DNA of 64,000 nt from Streptomyces chryseus (GCF_014650755.1 NZ_BMVO01000003.1:389623-453622); one strand, 5' to 3'. Counted from the stretch's first letter, positions 46,101-54,037 are shown. Notes: generated by a model from the letters alone, not told the origin. Translations and numbers: made by a program.

Positions 46101-46355
46101 GGAGGCATTGGCGAGGTAGCCGTCCGAGCCGTCGGAGAACTTCTTGTAGTGGGTCGTGAACTTGTCGATGGACTCGCCCCCGTTGTGCGCGACCACCGTC
46201 CGTGCACTCGTGTCCGCCCGTATTCGCAGCTTCTGGGCGTCGTCACCGAACTTCCGCCACAGCGCGGCGGAGTCTCTGAGCAGGTCTTCGTTCGCTGTCG
46301 GCCAGTTGTAGCCGAGCATCTTCAGGACCCACTCGAGCTCATCCGGCAACATCAT
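40200..46355 (-). CDS. Giant ESX polymorphic toxin: two papain-like (Tox-PL) domains and a C-terminal deaminase-like domain
   Basis: A 2,051-residue protein. Residues 1-~235 are helical with hydrophobic runs (YAIIVQLIALAIQIAAAAAA), an ESX/CpnT-like delivery region. Ser/Gly-rich then Pro/Thr/Ser linkers run to ~900. Two papain-fold toxin (glutamine deamidase) domains follow. The first has Cys931 (NNCADC), His1024 (GGHAFNVVNHNG) and Asp1039 (IWVDTQ); the second has Cys1401 (NNCVDT), His1490 (RAHAWNAVNHNG) and Asp1505 (YIDAQ). The His-to-Asp spacing of 15 equals that of Pasteurella toxin PMT. After another charged linker comes a deaminase-like domain with HSE (1855-1857), PC (Cys1886) and Cys1895, then a coiled coil. 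The ATG at 46355 is a best guess because no strong ribosome site is seen. Confidence 0.87.
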   Translation of the reverse strand: MMLPDELEWVLKMLGYNWPTANEDLLRDSAALWRKFGDDAQKLRIRADTSARTVVAHNGGESIDKFTTHYKKFSDGSDGYLANASEAAYIIANAFEAAAYIVEFAKYAIIVQLIALAIQIAAAAAASIVTFGLSAAAGMAATQITRLAVRRILDALKDALIQAVIEMMKEPAVSAVQAMVTDLVRQSVNVGFGTQEGFDLGKTVKAGAKGGWEAIKQSPQTFAEGVRDGLGKKAGSSIRDGIDSGYNSSMDAYANRNNPSAGSGDGGNGDGSGSGGSGSGGSSSDGSNSSASGASGSNSSSSSSSGTSNSSGASNSSGPSGSSNSSGPSSSPDSSSSDSSTTSRSSTNTGNTNIGGGISADGDGPAAYNAPDLGSLPNTDPGSSTPDSSPSTSDTGQSPSSSNSPARPTLSDFDDPSPSNTAPSPSPTGDTSSNTPSAGDNRGGSPSAGGLTSPTPQSAPTPTGGSTPSSTSSGGSISTSIDSLAASIPTQSNAAPAPTTADPSTSAGPRPDGNSSMPTSPTPPSTAADGGAGARTGTNTTPGGSPSGTSPTSPNPSQGPPRTPSATPGTPNPTGTGPASTPSPTPSTPPRTPTPSADVRTPGATPGAVTSPTGNTPGGANTRTPGTPPTTPGTSDGRTPNPNTPAPTGGRTPNTHTPGPDGSRTPPQSTPAPAGGRPSAPTPTTPSSTEGRSPHTSPNPGSTTPNQDPRQPAPPTNTTPPRTPTATPAATPGAANTPGNGTPARTPDAAPPPAAGNRPTASQSGTSTAPPRPQQPAGNAPHTPSRPDTPNTPQQPASGNPGTPSNTPNQQQQQPQVTAVPIHTAVPTPSPAGQASSPPPSGPKEPGSPQADPGTPDKPEPEPDSFNDIRDDLDHSPGGLREPDPQDQQILANAVPKNPDGTPQRFPDPFGPWSQLQNDGGNQVPGRSNNCADCSRSFLETWYGNPQVSAPRTLDADEDGNPDPFSPENNANENQMRWAGTPYTYSGPGDDPNTAAGIVWDLEQAGHGAAAIVHVDWADGSGGHAFNVVNHNGTAIWVDTQSGEVSHEPLHIADAENVWHIPLDADRNPILPPETETDGSDETTDDSDQTTDDSGTGTDDSHGGSNDSPSSENGQSAPENDSSGPQGQPKAGDATGNSSTPDSRPGRATPPAGDTGSYRSEQSSTPNPTSTGLSSTPSPTASTTPTPSPDSRAPGPDARTPDPNQPAPGTTPASSTTTPETSPGRTPTPQANTPNTSTPNSPNSPNSPNSPNSGTPSPGTTPTTPNSNRPEPTTPHQDPRQPAPPRDTPSPTHMPTATPSPATPDAATPGQTPESASSPNSSTPSTPHQSEATSTPASATRDSTPPGGVTDPTRAEQDALENSVPRDENGDPTRPPDPADGPWVQNINGGGPDTPGRNNNCVDTALSTVDTYSGNPTAAGARTPDLDANGNPSDRGEKGGRDRIENALGTRFSDMGNGRDAFNRLENTLQQSGHGSQAVIITQDANGRAHAWNAVNHNGKITYIDAQTGQQSSKPLHRGDNGVFAIPLDSDRRPVPTHSSESGRRSQPDSIRPSSATPEGAGRRPSAEPAGQPGDPAGKDDPHNSKDPADGTDSTDKDGKKDPDDRPYTEPHDRGTSDTADESQRVTEGGPESDASRTHEDREKPTSREYGIEPDALQQTMRQNREVHRVDLDRVHDSLDRWADSGELARVLRETERGPGNQPHAFTRDQLSNGLKGFGNLSRGEQQAVVASLARLSFSFHQQHSVGQNPERVQHPYREPGEPAPEPGTKDRGGKKSGESLGVKLHRKFVNTMFKAAEFKNLPKDQSDALRRHGPDFSGKNFAVLEVKGPPPDHEVTYVVDSSVPASLPGVTPRHSEQHLLDWLQRVDPDGTQYTPVGLYTEREPCGQGQGHMKCSNVLQHERFAGTPIHYSATYRDDPAGVQQRDAMLPDKQAAVDAVGDLSDQEVKEELKRRVAEKLVPHSKALEPNLQTVDGMSAEAARARLVNEVKNEQDRLRDAVETHKERAIDAEMTRHMDVLERTWGKLRLQLVPPAPGSPPGQTPEAGNTDHD
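42601..42636 (-). repeat. Nine-base tandem repeat inside the toxin gene
   Basis: Four perfect copies of TTCGGCGAG plus a partial fifth. On the coding strand this encodes repeated Ser-Pro-Asn units in the linker between the two papain-like domains. Copy number can change by slippage in steps of three codons without breaking the frame. Confidence 0.85.
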
Positions 46356-46560
46356 CGCCACAGCGCGCCACACCCCCGATAGGCAACCGCCGCACAACGT
46401 CCCCCAACGACAGGAGAATCACACGAAGTACGGCTGTGGCTAGAGCTTACTAACCATCACCACCGTTGCTGGAGCCCGCTCCTGTCACAACCGTGCTGCG
46501 AACAGGGCGGATCCGGTGAACAAGGTGTGCGTGCCGCGGCGGCTGTCGTGGCGGCGGTCC

Positions 46561-46887
46561 CTACGCGCCCGCCTCGCGCTGCCGGCGGTACAGCGCGACG
46601 GCCTTCTGCGTCGGGTAGTTGGGCACGGTCACGGTCTCGCCGGTGTCCTTGGCCACCACGATCTTGCTGCCGCCGGGTTGTGCCGGCCGAGGCCGGCCAG
46701 CCGCGTCGGTGGTCGGCGGGAAGGTCGCGTACACCAGGTAGCCGATGTCGAACTCGTGGACGTGCATCGGGGCCGGTGTGCCGTCCGCCAGCTTGGGCTG
46801 GGCGTAACGGCTGCGGACGATCTCCAGAGCCTGCTCCGGAGTGGTGGGCGGGACCTGGGGCTCGGGGGCGGGTGTCTCCGGGGTCAT
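46561..46887 (-). CDS. YrhB-like small protein
   Basis: A 108-residue protein: a Pro-rich leader, then PEQALEIVRSRYAQ, VHEFDIGYLVYATFPP, IVVAKDTGETVTVPNYP and TQKAVALYRRQ. The pattern (helix, EFDIG strand, a second strand with D-x-G, then a helix with xxxYRR) matches the YrhB/Imm35-type domain found in toxin-immunity loci and the first ~95 residues of the SUKH-4-like protein at 35982-37295. The ATG at 46887 has AAGGA 8 bases upstream. It lies between the toxin gene and an Esx-like gene on the same strand, so it may be an accessory immunity or chaperone factor. Confidence 0.75.
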   Translation of the reverse strand: MTPETPAPEPQVPPTTPEQALEIVRSRYAQPKLADGTPAPMHVHEFDIGYLVYATFPPTTDAAGRPRPAQPGGSKIVVAKDTGETVTVPNYPTQKAVALYRRQREAGA

Positions 46888-47126
46888 GGGTGGTGTCCTT
46901 GCCTGACTCGCGTTGCCTTGGGTGAGAACTCGCCGACACAATCGTCGGCAAGAGATCCTGGGGCCGTGTGTGCTGACTCGACGTCGATCGTAGACGTGCT
47001 CGGGCGGTCCGGCAGGAGGCCCATGCGCTGTACGGACGCCCGTACGCCGGCCGCCGTTCGCTGACCGCCGACCTCATCCGTCGGTAGGGCTCAGCACATC
47101 AGCAGCACCGCAGACGCACCGGCGCC

Positions 47127-47513
47127 TCACACCGACCTGAAGTTGTTCACCTTCGCGCCGCCGTCGGCCTCGTGCTGCGACGTCAGCGCCGCGTACTTCG
47201 CGTCCTCTTCCGCCTCGTGCTTCTCGTGGTTCACACCCATCGTCGTGAACTTCAGACCCATGCCCGCGATCCGCTTCGCCAGGCTGGGCATCGAGTCCTT
47301 CATGCCGTCGCGCAGGCCCTCGTAGACGACGCCGAAGTGCTCGCCCATCTCCTCGTCGCCCCACGGCGGCGTCTTGCCCGAGTCCTCCTCAATGGCGTTC
47401 AGCCCCTCGAAGAGCGCCTTCGCGGCCAGGGCGAAGTCCTGCCCCACCTCGAACATGTGGAAGCCCTCACCCTTGAGAACCGACGCATCGACCCTCACCC
47501 CGTCCCCCGCCAC
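47127..47513 (-). CDS. Esx-like small protein upstream of the toxin
   Basis: A 128-residue helical protein with DASVLKGEGFHMFEVGQDF, the turn TPPWGDEEMGEHFGVVYEGL (a variant of the Trp-Gly turn of WXG proteins) and a charged C-terminal helix NHEKHEAEEDAKYAAL. It probably belongs to the Esx superfamily in the broad sense and could be the export partner of the toxin encoded downstream. The GTG at 47513 follows a G-rich site; other starts up to 47537 are possible. It lies downstream of eccC but separated from it by a hairpin. Confidence 0.75.
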   Translation of the reverse strand: MAGDGVRVDASVLKGEGFHMFEVGQDFALAAKALFEGLNAIEEDSGKTPPWGDEEMGEHFGVVYEGLRDGMKDSMPSLAKRIAGMGLKFTTMGVNHEKHEAEEDAKYAALTSQHEADGGAKVNNFRSV

Positions 47514-47598
47514 AACTGCCCCCCGTGTCCGCCACACCGCACGTATGTCGCAGCGTCAGCCTAACGCCCGAGCCGCGCCCCCTCCAAGGGATACGGGG

Positions 47599-47629
47599 GA
47601 GGGGCGGCGCCCACCGGCCGCCGCCCCTC
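47599..47629 (-). terminator. Terminator after eccC
   Basis: Arms GAGGGGCGGCG (47599-47609) and CGCCGCCCCTC (47619-47629) form a perfect 11-bp stem with a 9-base loop, 46 bases past the eccC stop on the minus strand. It separates eccC from the toxin cassette, which therefore needs its own promoter or read-through. Confidence 0.65.
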
Positions 47630-47674
47630 TCGTCACACTCCGCCCCTCCCGTCACACGCGCACAGCCGCAGCCG

Positions 47675-50600
47675 TCAGAACCGCGAAGGCAGCCACCCCA
47701 CCTGCACCATCTGCCCGCTCCTGCGCCGCGTGTGGAAGTACCCGCGCCCCGGCGGCAGCTGCGACGGCGTGATGCTGCCCAGCAGCGCGCCCTCCGACCG
47801 GTCGCCGGACATCACCAGACCCTGCGCCCCGAGCTCCCGCAGACGCTGCATCACCGGCTCGTACAGCGACCGGCTCGCTCCGCCCGCCGAGCGCGCGATG
47901 ATGACGTGCAGGCCCACGTCACGGGCGTACGGCAGGTACTCCACCAGCGGCGACAGCGGGTTCATGCCGGTCGCCACCAGGTCGTAGTCGTCGATGATGA
48001 CGTACGCGTCCGGGCTGTTGTACCAGCTGCGGTTGCGCAGCTGCTCCGGCGTCACGTCCGGCCCCGGCATACGCCGGCTGAGCGACCCCGCGAGGCCCTC
48101 CAGCGTCTCCGTCAGCGCCGGCGCGGACGCGCAGTAGCGCGACAGGTGCGAGTCCGGTACGGCCTCCAGGTGCGCGCGCCGGTAGTCGCCCATGACGATC
48201 TTCGCCTGCTCGGGCGTGTACCGCTCGGTGATCTGCTTGATGAGCAGCCGCAGCACCGACGACTTGCCCGACTCGCTCTCACCGAACACGATGAAGTGCG
48301 GGTCCGTCTCGAAGTCGATGAACACCGGCGCGAGCGCCGACTCGTCGATGCCGAACGCGACGCCGCGGTCGGGCTGCTCGAACCCCTTGGGCAGCCGGTC
48401 CGCCTCCAGGATCCTCGGCAGCAGCCGCACCGTCGGAGCCGGGGCGCCCTGCCAGTTCTCGTTGATGCCCCGGATGAGTACGCCCGTCGCCTCCGCCAGG
48501 TCCTCCGTCTCCGAAGAGCCGTCGACCCGCGGCAGCGCGGTCATGAAGTGCAGCTTGTCCGTGGTCAGACCACGACCGGGGACGGACGCGGGCACGTTCT
48601 GCGCCACCTTGCGGTCGATCTCCGACTCGGTCGGGTCACCGAGCCGCAGCTCGATGCGGTTCTGCAGCATGTCCTTGAGCGCGGGCCGCACCTCGGTGTA
48701 GCGGCTCGCGGTGAGGATCACGTGCACACCGAAGCCGAGGCCGCGCATCGCCATGTCCGTGATGCTCGCCTCGAGCATCTCGTAGTCCGTCTTGAACGTC
48801 GCCCAGCCGTCGATGACCAGGAAGACGTCACCCCACGGCTGGTCGGGCAGCTGCCCCGCCGCCCGGCGCTGCCGGTACGTCTGGATGGAGTCGACGTTGT
48901 TCGCGCGGAAGTACTCCTCGCGCGCGTTGAGGATGCCCTCGACCTCACTGACCGTACGGCGGACCTTCTCGCCGTCGAGCCGGTTCGCGACCCCGCCGAC
49001 GTGCGCCAGGTCCTCCATCGCGATCAGACCGCCGCCGCCGAAGTCCAGGCAGTAGAACTGCACCTCGCTCGGCGTGTGCGTGAAGGCGAACGACGAGATG
49101 AGCGTACGCAGCAGCGTCGACTTTCCGGACTGCGGCCCGCCCACGAACAGACCGTGACCGGCGCCGCCCGAGAAGTCGCGGTACAGCACGTCACGCCGCT
49201 GCTCGAACGGCTTGTCCACCAGACCGACCGGCACGTTGAGCCGCCCGAGCGCCGTGTACTCCGGCGCGGTCAGACCGCGCTCCGCCGTGACGGCCAGCGC
49301 CGGCAGCAGCTGCTCCAGCGAAGGCGCCTCCTCCAGCGGCGGCAGCCACACCTGGTGCGCCGGCGGCCCCTGGTTCTCCATCTTGGCGACGATCACGTCG
49401 AGCACGGTGTCCGCGAGCGCGTCGTCGACCCGGTTCCCGGCCTCCGGCTCCTCGACCACCGGCTGCGGCGGCAGCGCCACGTGCTGCGCCGTGAACAGCG
49501 CCGGCCGCAGCTGGGTGGAGCGGTGCACCCGCGACGGACCCTCACCGTGGTACGGACCCGACACGTACGCCGCCTTGAAGCGGACCATGGTGTCGGTGTC
49601 GTACCGCAGATAGCCCGAACCCGGAATCGACGGCAGGTGGTACGCGTCCGGGACGCCGATCGCCGTACGCGACTCGGCGGCGGAGAACGTACGCAGACCG
49701 ATCCGGTACGACAGGTACGTGTCCAGACCCCGCAGCTTGCCCTCCTCCAGCCGCTGCGAGGCGAGCAGCAGGTGCACGCCCAGCGAACGGCCGATGCGGC
49801 CGATCTGGATGAACATGTCGATGAAGTCGGGCTTGGCGGTGAGGAGTTCGGAGAACTCGTCGAGCACGATCACCAGGGAGGCCAGCGGTTCGAGCGCGGC
49901 ACCGGCCGCCCGCGCCTTCTCGTAGTCGTGGATGTTCGCGTAGTTGCCGGCGGTACGCAGCAGCTCCTGGCGGCGCTGCATCTCACCCATGATCGAGTCG
50001 CGCATGCGGTCGACGAGCGTCAGGTCGTCCGCCAGGTTGGTGATGACGGCCGCGGTGTGCGGCATGTCCACCATGCCCGCGAAGGTCGCGCCGCCCTTGA
50101 AGTCCGCGAGGATGAAGTTCAGCGTCTCCGAGGAGTGCGTCACCGCGAGACCGAGCACCAGCGTACGCAGCACCTCGGACTTGCCGGAGCCGGTCGCGCC
50201 GACGCACAGGCCGTGCGGTCCCATGCCCTCCTGCGACGCCTCCTTGAGGTCGAGCATGACCGGCTCGCCGTTCTCGCCGACACCGATCGGCACCCGCAGC
50301 CGCTCGTGCAGCGTGCGCGGACGCCAGGTGCGCGAGACGTCGACCGAACCCGCGTCGCCGATCCCCATCAGGTCGGTGAAGTCGAGGTTGGACAGCAGCG
50401 GTTCGCCCTCTTCGGCGGTGCCGACCCGGAAGGCGGCGAGCTGCCGGGCCAGGGACTCGGCCTGCTCCGGGCTCAGCACGTCGGGCTTGCCGCTGTACGC
50501 CGACTCGTGGCCCACGTACAGCTTCATGCGGTCCGGCTTCACGTACGCGGTCAGACCGCCGCGCAGCTCGTCCTCCAGCTCACCGGGCGCGATCTCCAGG

Positions 50601-51619
50601 AACGTGACGCCCTGCAGCCCCTCCGCACCGGCGAGGCCCGAGTCGGGCGGTACGGTGCCGCCGTCGAGCACCACGATCACGTGCGGCTGGTCGTACACGG
50701 GATTCGCGTCCCGGTTCCAGCGCGGCCGGTCGCCCAGCTGGTCCTCCAGCGCCTCCTCGAGCTCACCGAGGTCGTCGAAGAGCAGCCGGGCCGAGCCCGC
50801 GCCGTCCTTGGCCTTCGGGTGCTGACTGTGCGGCAGCCACTTGATCCAGTCCCAGTCCGCTGCGGCGGAGGGGTGCGCGACCACGGCGATCATCAGGTCT
50901 TCCGGGGAGTGCAGCGTCGCGAGCTGCGCGATCGCCGCACGGGCGTTGCCGTACACGGTGTCGGTGTCACCGGCCACCGCCACGTGGTAGAAGGCGCGCA
51001 GCGAGACGGAGACCGGCAGGTCGGCCAGGCTGCCGTGCGCGTCGAGGAAGGCCTTCATGGCCGCCGCCGTCAGCGGCTCCAGCTCCTCCTTGGGAGCGGT
51101 CTCCGGCGCGGCCAGGGGAGTTGCCAGCTGCTGGCTGCCGAGCCCCATGCGGACGGACGCGAAGTCGGCGTCCGTCGGGCGGCGTTCCCACAGCCGCTTG
51201 CCGTCCGCCGCCAGCGCCCACAGCTGGTCCGGGTCCGGGTGCTGGAAGAGCTGCGTACGGCGCTGGAGTTCGGCCGTCTTGTGCACGTCCTTGCGGACCT
51301 GCTCCAGGTAGCGGAAGTAGTCACGCCGGTCCTGCGCCATCCCCGCGCCGCCGCCCTGCCGGGACTTGGCGAACTGGGCGATGCCCATGGCGAGGGTCGA
51401 GGCCAGCATGAGCCCGCCGACCACCCGCATATAGGAGGGGAGGTTCGGCATGAAGAAGAAGCCGACAGAACCCAGCATGCCCATCATCGGCAGCAGGTTC
51501 ATCAGCACACTGTCGTCACCCTCCCGCGGAATCTCTGGCGGCGACTCCAGCTTGACCTCGCCGTCCGGGACAGCAGGCGGCTGGATCCGCGGCTGCCGTT
51601 TGATGATGACGACGCTCAC
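47675..51619 (-). CDS. eccC: Type VII secretion ATPase EccC (FtsK/SpoIIIE family)
   Basis: EccC is the motor of ESX secretion; it binds Esx substrates at its last ATPase domain and powers export. The 1,314-residue product has an N-terminal part with two membrane helices (LLPMMGMLGSVGFFFMPN and VVGGLMLASTLAMGIAQF). Three ATPase domains follow: Walker A GATGSGKS (Lys480) with DFKGG, GGPQSGKST (Lys833) with CLDFGGGG, and GESESGKSS (Lys1119) with MGDYR. All three Lys are intact. I take GTG 51619 (MSVVIIKRQPR) as start because the only purine-rich site (AAGGA) abuts the ATG at 51631; both are possible. It is divergent from eccD. Confidence 0.97.
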   Translation of the reverse strand: MSVVIIKRQPRIQPPAVPDGEVKLESPPEIPREGDDSVLMNLLPMMGMLGSVGFFFMPNLPSYMRVVGGLMLASTLAMGIAQFAKSRQGGGAGMAQDRRDYFRYLEQVRKDVHKTAELQRRTQLFQHPDPDQLWALAADGKRLWERRPTDADFASVRMGLGSQQLATPLAAPETAPKEELEPLTAAAMKAFLDAHGSLADLPVSVSLRAFYHVAVAGDTDTVYGNARAAIAQLATLHSPEDLMIAVVAHPSAAADWDWIKWLPHSQHPKAKDGAGSARLLFDDLGELEEALEDQLGDRPRWNRDANPVYDQPHVIVVLDGGTVPPDSGLAGAEGLQGVTFLEIAPGELEDELRGGLTAYVKPDRMKLYVGHESAYSGKPDVLSPEQAESLARQLAAFRVGTAEEGEPLLSNLDFTDLMGIGDAGSVDVSRTWRPRTLHERLRVPIGVGENGEPVMLDLKEASQEGMGPHGLCVGATGSGKSEVLRTLVLGLAVTHSSETLNFILADFKGGATFAGMVDMPHTAAVITNLADDLTLVDRMRDSIMGEMQRRQELLRTAGNYANIHDYEKARAAGAALEPLASLVIVLDEFSELLTAKPDFIDMFIQIGRIGRSLGVHLLLASQRLEEGKLRGLDTYLSYRIGLRTFSAAESRTAIGVPDAYHLPSIPGSGYLRYDTDTMVRFKAAYVSGPYHGEGPSRVHRSTQLRPALFTAQHVALPPQPVVEEPEAGNRVDDALADTVLDVIVAKMENQGPPAHQVWLPPLEEAPSLEQLLPALAVTAERGLTAPEYTALGRLNVPVGLVDKPFEQRRDVLYRDFSGGAGHGLFVGGPQSGKSTLLRTLISSFAFTHTPSEVQFYCLDFGGGGLIAMEDLAHVGGVANRLDGEKVRRTVSEVEGILNAREEYFRANNVDSIQTYRQRRAAGQLPDQPWGDVFLVIDGWATFKTDYEMLEASITDMAMRGLGFGVHVILTASRYTEVRPALKDMLQNRIELRLGDPTESEIDRKVAQNVPASVPGRGLTTDKLHFMTALPRVDGSSETEDLAEATGVLIRGINENWQGAPAPTVRLLPRILEADRLPKGFEQPDRGVAFGIDESALAPVFIDFETDPHFIVFGESESGKSSVLRLLIKQITERYTPEQAKIVMGDYRRAHLEAVPDSHLSRYCASAPALTETLEGLAGSLSRRMPGPDVTPEQLRNRSWYNSPDAYVIIDDYDLVATGMNPLSPLVEYLPYARDVGLHVIIARSAGGASRSLYEPVMQRLRELGAQGLVMSGDRSEGALLGSITPSQLPPGRGYFHTRRRSGQMVQVGWLPSRF

Positions 51620-51878
51620 CGATGCACTCATCCTTCGCGATTGCTGTGTTTTCTTCCCGGGTGCAACCCCCGGACCCCCGGCCCGAAAAGCAGGCACGCG
51701 TAGCCGCTGATCCTACTGTCACGCCCGAGACCGCCGGGAGGCAGGAGCGTGGAGATGCGGGGGAGTGCGAGGAGGAATGAGGGAGGCGGGACCTGTGCCC
51801 CCCGGGGCGGACGATAAGGTGGCGCTCCGCGTCGTACGAGCGGCGTAAAGAAGCTTGTCTAGCAGGGGGAACTACCAG

Positions 51879-53336
51879 GTGAGCACGGGCACATCGACGG
51901 GTTTCTGCCGAGTCACCGTCGCAGCGCCGGACAGCCGTATCGATGTGGCGCTGCCGGAGGACCTGCCGATCCAGGACATCTATCCGGAGATCATCAGGCT
52001 CTCGGGCATGGCCCAGTCCGACGGCAGCCTCGCCGGCTACCACCTCGTGCGCCGCGACGGCCATGTCCTCGACGCCAGCCGGTCGTTGCTGGAACACCGC
52101 GTCAGGGACGGCGAGGTGCTGCTGCTGCGCACGTTCGCCGACTCGCTGCCGCCGGCCGTCCACGACGACGTGGTCGACGCGGTCGCCACCGCCGTCAAGC
52201 AGGACCTGCGCGGCTGGAACGACAACCTGATGCGGGTCGCCGGCCTCGTGTCCGGCGTCCTGCTGCTGGCGATGCTCGGCTTCGTCTTCTGGTTCGCCGA
52301 CCCGCTCCGCCACGACATGCACGGACTCCAGGGCATCGTCGCCGGCGTGGTCGCGCTGACGCTGACGGCCCTCGCCGGTGTGCGCGGCCGGGTGTACGAC
52401 GACCGGGCATCCGCCGTCGCCCTCGGCATCGCCGCCCTGCCGCACGCGCTCATCGCCGGCTCCGGCGTCCTCCCGCAGGACGCGGGCGAGGGCCCCGGCC
52501 GGCTCCAGTTCCTCGTCGGCTGCGTCGCCGTTCTGATCTTCTCCGTCGTACTGATCATGCTGCTGCCGCAGGGCGACGCCCCCTTCGTCGCCGCGGCGCT
52601 CGCCGCCGCGATCGGCACCCTCGCCGCGTTCGGCGGAGTGCTCACCGAGGCGCAGCCCCGCGAGATCGCCGCCGTCACCTCGGTCGTCGCCCTGGCCGTG
52701 GTCGGCTTCCTGCCGGGCTGGTCGGCCCGGTTCGCCAAGCTGCCGATCGGCTTCCGCAACCCGGAGGACCTCGCCAGGGCCCGCCGCGAGGGCCAGGAGG
52801 GCAGCCAGGAGGCCGTCGACGTACAGCGCATCGTCGCCCAGACCAGCCGCGGCCACGAGCTGCTGCTCGGCCTCGTCGGCGGCTGCGCCGTCGTCATCCT
52901 CGGCGCCGGCGGCGCGGTGCTCGGCTTCAGCGACAGCGGCTGGGCCCAGCTGATGGCCCTGGTCACCGCGCTGGCCGCGATGCTGCGGGCCCGCCTGTTC
53001 CGCTACACCGCCCAGGTCACCTGCCTGCTCGTGGCCGGCGTCCTCACCATGGGCCTGCTGATCCTCGGCCTCGCGATCTCGCCGCCCATGGAGATCCTCG
53101 TCGACCTGGCCAAGGGCGACTCCGCGGCCGTCGACGTACGGACCCTGTGGCTCGGCGCCTCGGTCGCCGCCGGTGCGATGCTCCTGATCGCCATCGCCCT
53201 GATCGTTCCGCAGAAGGGCCTGTCACCCTTCTGGGGCCGCATGCTGGACCTGGCGGACTCGCTGGTCCTGCTCTCCCTGATCCCGATCTGCCTGGCGGTC
53301 CTCGACGTGTACGCCAAGGTCCGCGGCGGCGTCTGA
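51879..53336 (+). CDS. eccD: Type VII secretion membrane channel protein EccD
   Basis: EccD forms the membrane vestibule of the ESX complex. The 485-residue product has an N-terminal ubiquitin-like domain of about 90 residues (CRVTVAAPDSRIDVALPEDL ... VRDGEVLLLRTF), a short amphipathic linker and about eleven hydrophobic helices (for example VAGLVSGVLLLAMLGFVFWF) to the C-terminus. This matches EccD, whose usual length is about 450-510. GTG start at 51879 follows AGCAGGGGGA. It is divergent from eccC across ~260 bases, which must hold both promoters, and precedes rpsO. Confidence 0.95.
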   Translation: MSTGTSTGFCRVTVAAPDSRIDVALPEDLPIQDIYPEIIRLSGMAQSDGSLAGYHLVRRDGHVLDASRSLLEHRVRDGEVLLLRTFADSLPPAVHDDVVDAVATAVKQDLRGWNDNLMRVAGLVSGVLLLAMLGFVFWFADPLRHDMHGLQGIVAGVVALTLTALAGVRGRVYDDRASAVALGIAALPHALIAGSGVLPQDAGEGPGRLQFLVGCVAVLIFSVVLIMLLPQGDAPFVAAALAAAIGTLAAFGGVLTEAQPREIAAVTSVVALAVVGFLPGWSARFAKLPIGFRNPEDLARARREGQEGSQEAVDVQRIVAQTSRGHELLLGLVGGCAVVILGAGGAVLGFSDSGWAQLMALVTALAAMLRARLFRYTAQVTCLLVAGVLTMGLLILGLAISPPMEILVDLAKGDSAAVDVRTLWLGASVAAGAMLLIAIALIVPQKGLSPFWGRMLDLADSLVLLSLIPICLAVLDVYAKVRGGV

Positions 53337-53551
53337 CCCGCACCCGTACGCCCCCGCCGGTCCGCGCCCCCACGGGCCGCCGTCGGGGGCGCTCGCATCT
53401 GCTGGTAAGCTGCATGACGGCCGCTTGTGTATGCGCCCCCGGACATCCGGAGGCTGCGCCCAGCGGATCCCCGCCTCCCGAGTAACGGAAGCTCCCCAGA
53501 GAATTCGACCTGGGGCACTCGGTGGCAATACGAAGACCAAGAGGAGTACGC

Positions 53552-53842
53552 GTGCCGCTCGACGCCGCTACGAAGAAGCAGATCATGACCGAGTTCGCTC
53601 AGAAGGAAGGCGACACCGGCTCCCCCGAGGTCCAGGTCGCCATGCTTTCGCGCCGGATCTCGGACCTCACCGAGCACCTCAAGACGCACAAGCACGACCA
53701 CCACTCCCGTCGTGGTCTGCTGATCCTGGTCGGCCAGCGTCGCCGCCTGCTGCAGTACCTGGCCAAGAAGGACATCCAGCGCTTCCGTGCCCTGGTCGAC
53801 CGCCTCGGCATCCGCCGTGGCGCGGCCGGCGGCGCCAAGTAA
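53552..53842 (+). CDS. rpsO: 30S ribosomal protein S15
   Basis: S15 is a primary 16S rRNA-binding protein of the central domain. The 96-residue product starts [20 protein letters not shown] and has the family block [20 protein letters not shown] and [20 protein letters not shown]. Start is GTG with GAGGAG 5 bases upstream. In this and related genomes it is cotranscribed with pnp. A potential stem (CCCCAG/CTGGGG, 53494-53515) in the leader could be an S15 autoregulatory element, but this is unproven. Confidence 0.98.
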   Translation: MPLDAATKKQIMTEFAQKEGDTGSPEVQVAMLSRRISDLTEHLKTHKHDHHSRRGLLILVGQRRRLLQYLAKKDIQRFRALVDRLGIRRGAAGGAK

Positions 53843-53857
53843 GACGGACGTCGTGAA

Positions 53858-53891
53858 GGGAGCGGTACCCCACTTCCAGGGGACCGCTCCC
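53858..53891 (+). terminator. rpsO-pnp intergenic hairpin
   Basis: Arms GGGAGCGGT/ACCGCTCCC and CCCC/GGGG with one bulged A form a long stem followed by CTTT. In Streptomyces the hairpin between rpsO and pnp acts as a partial terminator and as a site of RNase III processing of the read-through transcript. Confidence 0.8.
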
Positions 53892-53925
53892 TTTGCTGTA
53901 CGTGCGTGACGTACCGGACGCTCAG

Positions 53926-53931
53926 TAGTCT
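53926..53931 (+). promoter_or_regulatory. Candidate -10 of a pnp promoter
   Basis: TAGTCT lies between the rpsO-pnp hairpin and the pnp leader, where a separate pnp promoter is known in S. coelicolor. No good -35 at 17-18 bases is visible, so confidence is low. Confidence 0.3.
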
Positions 53932-54019
53932 GGTCGTACAACGCAACACAGAAACACGCGAGAAGCGGCTTCCCCGCCGCCGGTCCTCGGTAGTGGCCCC
54001 CGGAGCACATCGACACCGG

Positions 54020-54037
54020 GGTCTTCGATCGAAGACC
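54020..54037 (+). promoter_or_regulatory. Perfect palindrome in the pnp leader
   Basis: GGTCTTCGATCGAAGACC is an 18-base perfect palindrome in the 5' untranslated region of pnp, 88 bases before the start codon. In RNA it forms a short stable hairpin. PNPase leaders in other bacteria contain RNase III-cleaved hairpins used for autoregulation, so this is a candidate element of that kind. Confidence 0.45.

Noticed and set aside
47525..51703. 1,392-residue plus-strand frame over eccC
   Set aside because: It is antisense to eccC, which has three intact ATPase domains; the plus frame is Arg/Gln/Val-rich shadow sequence.
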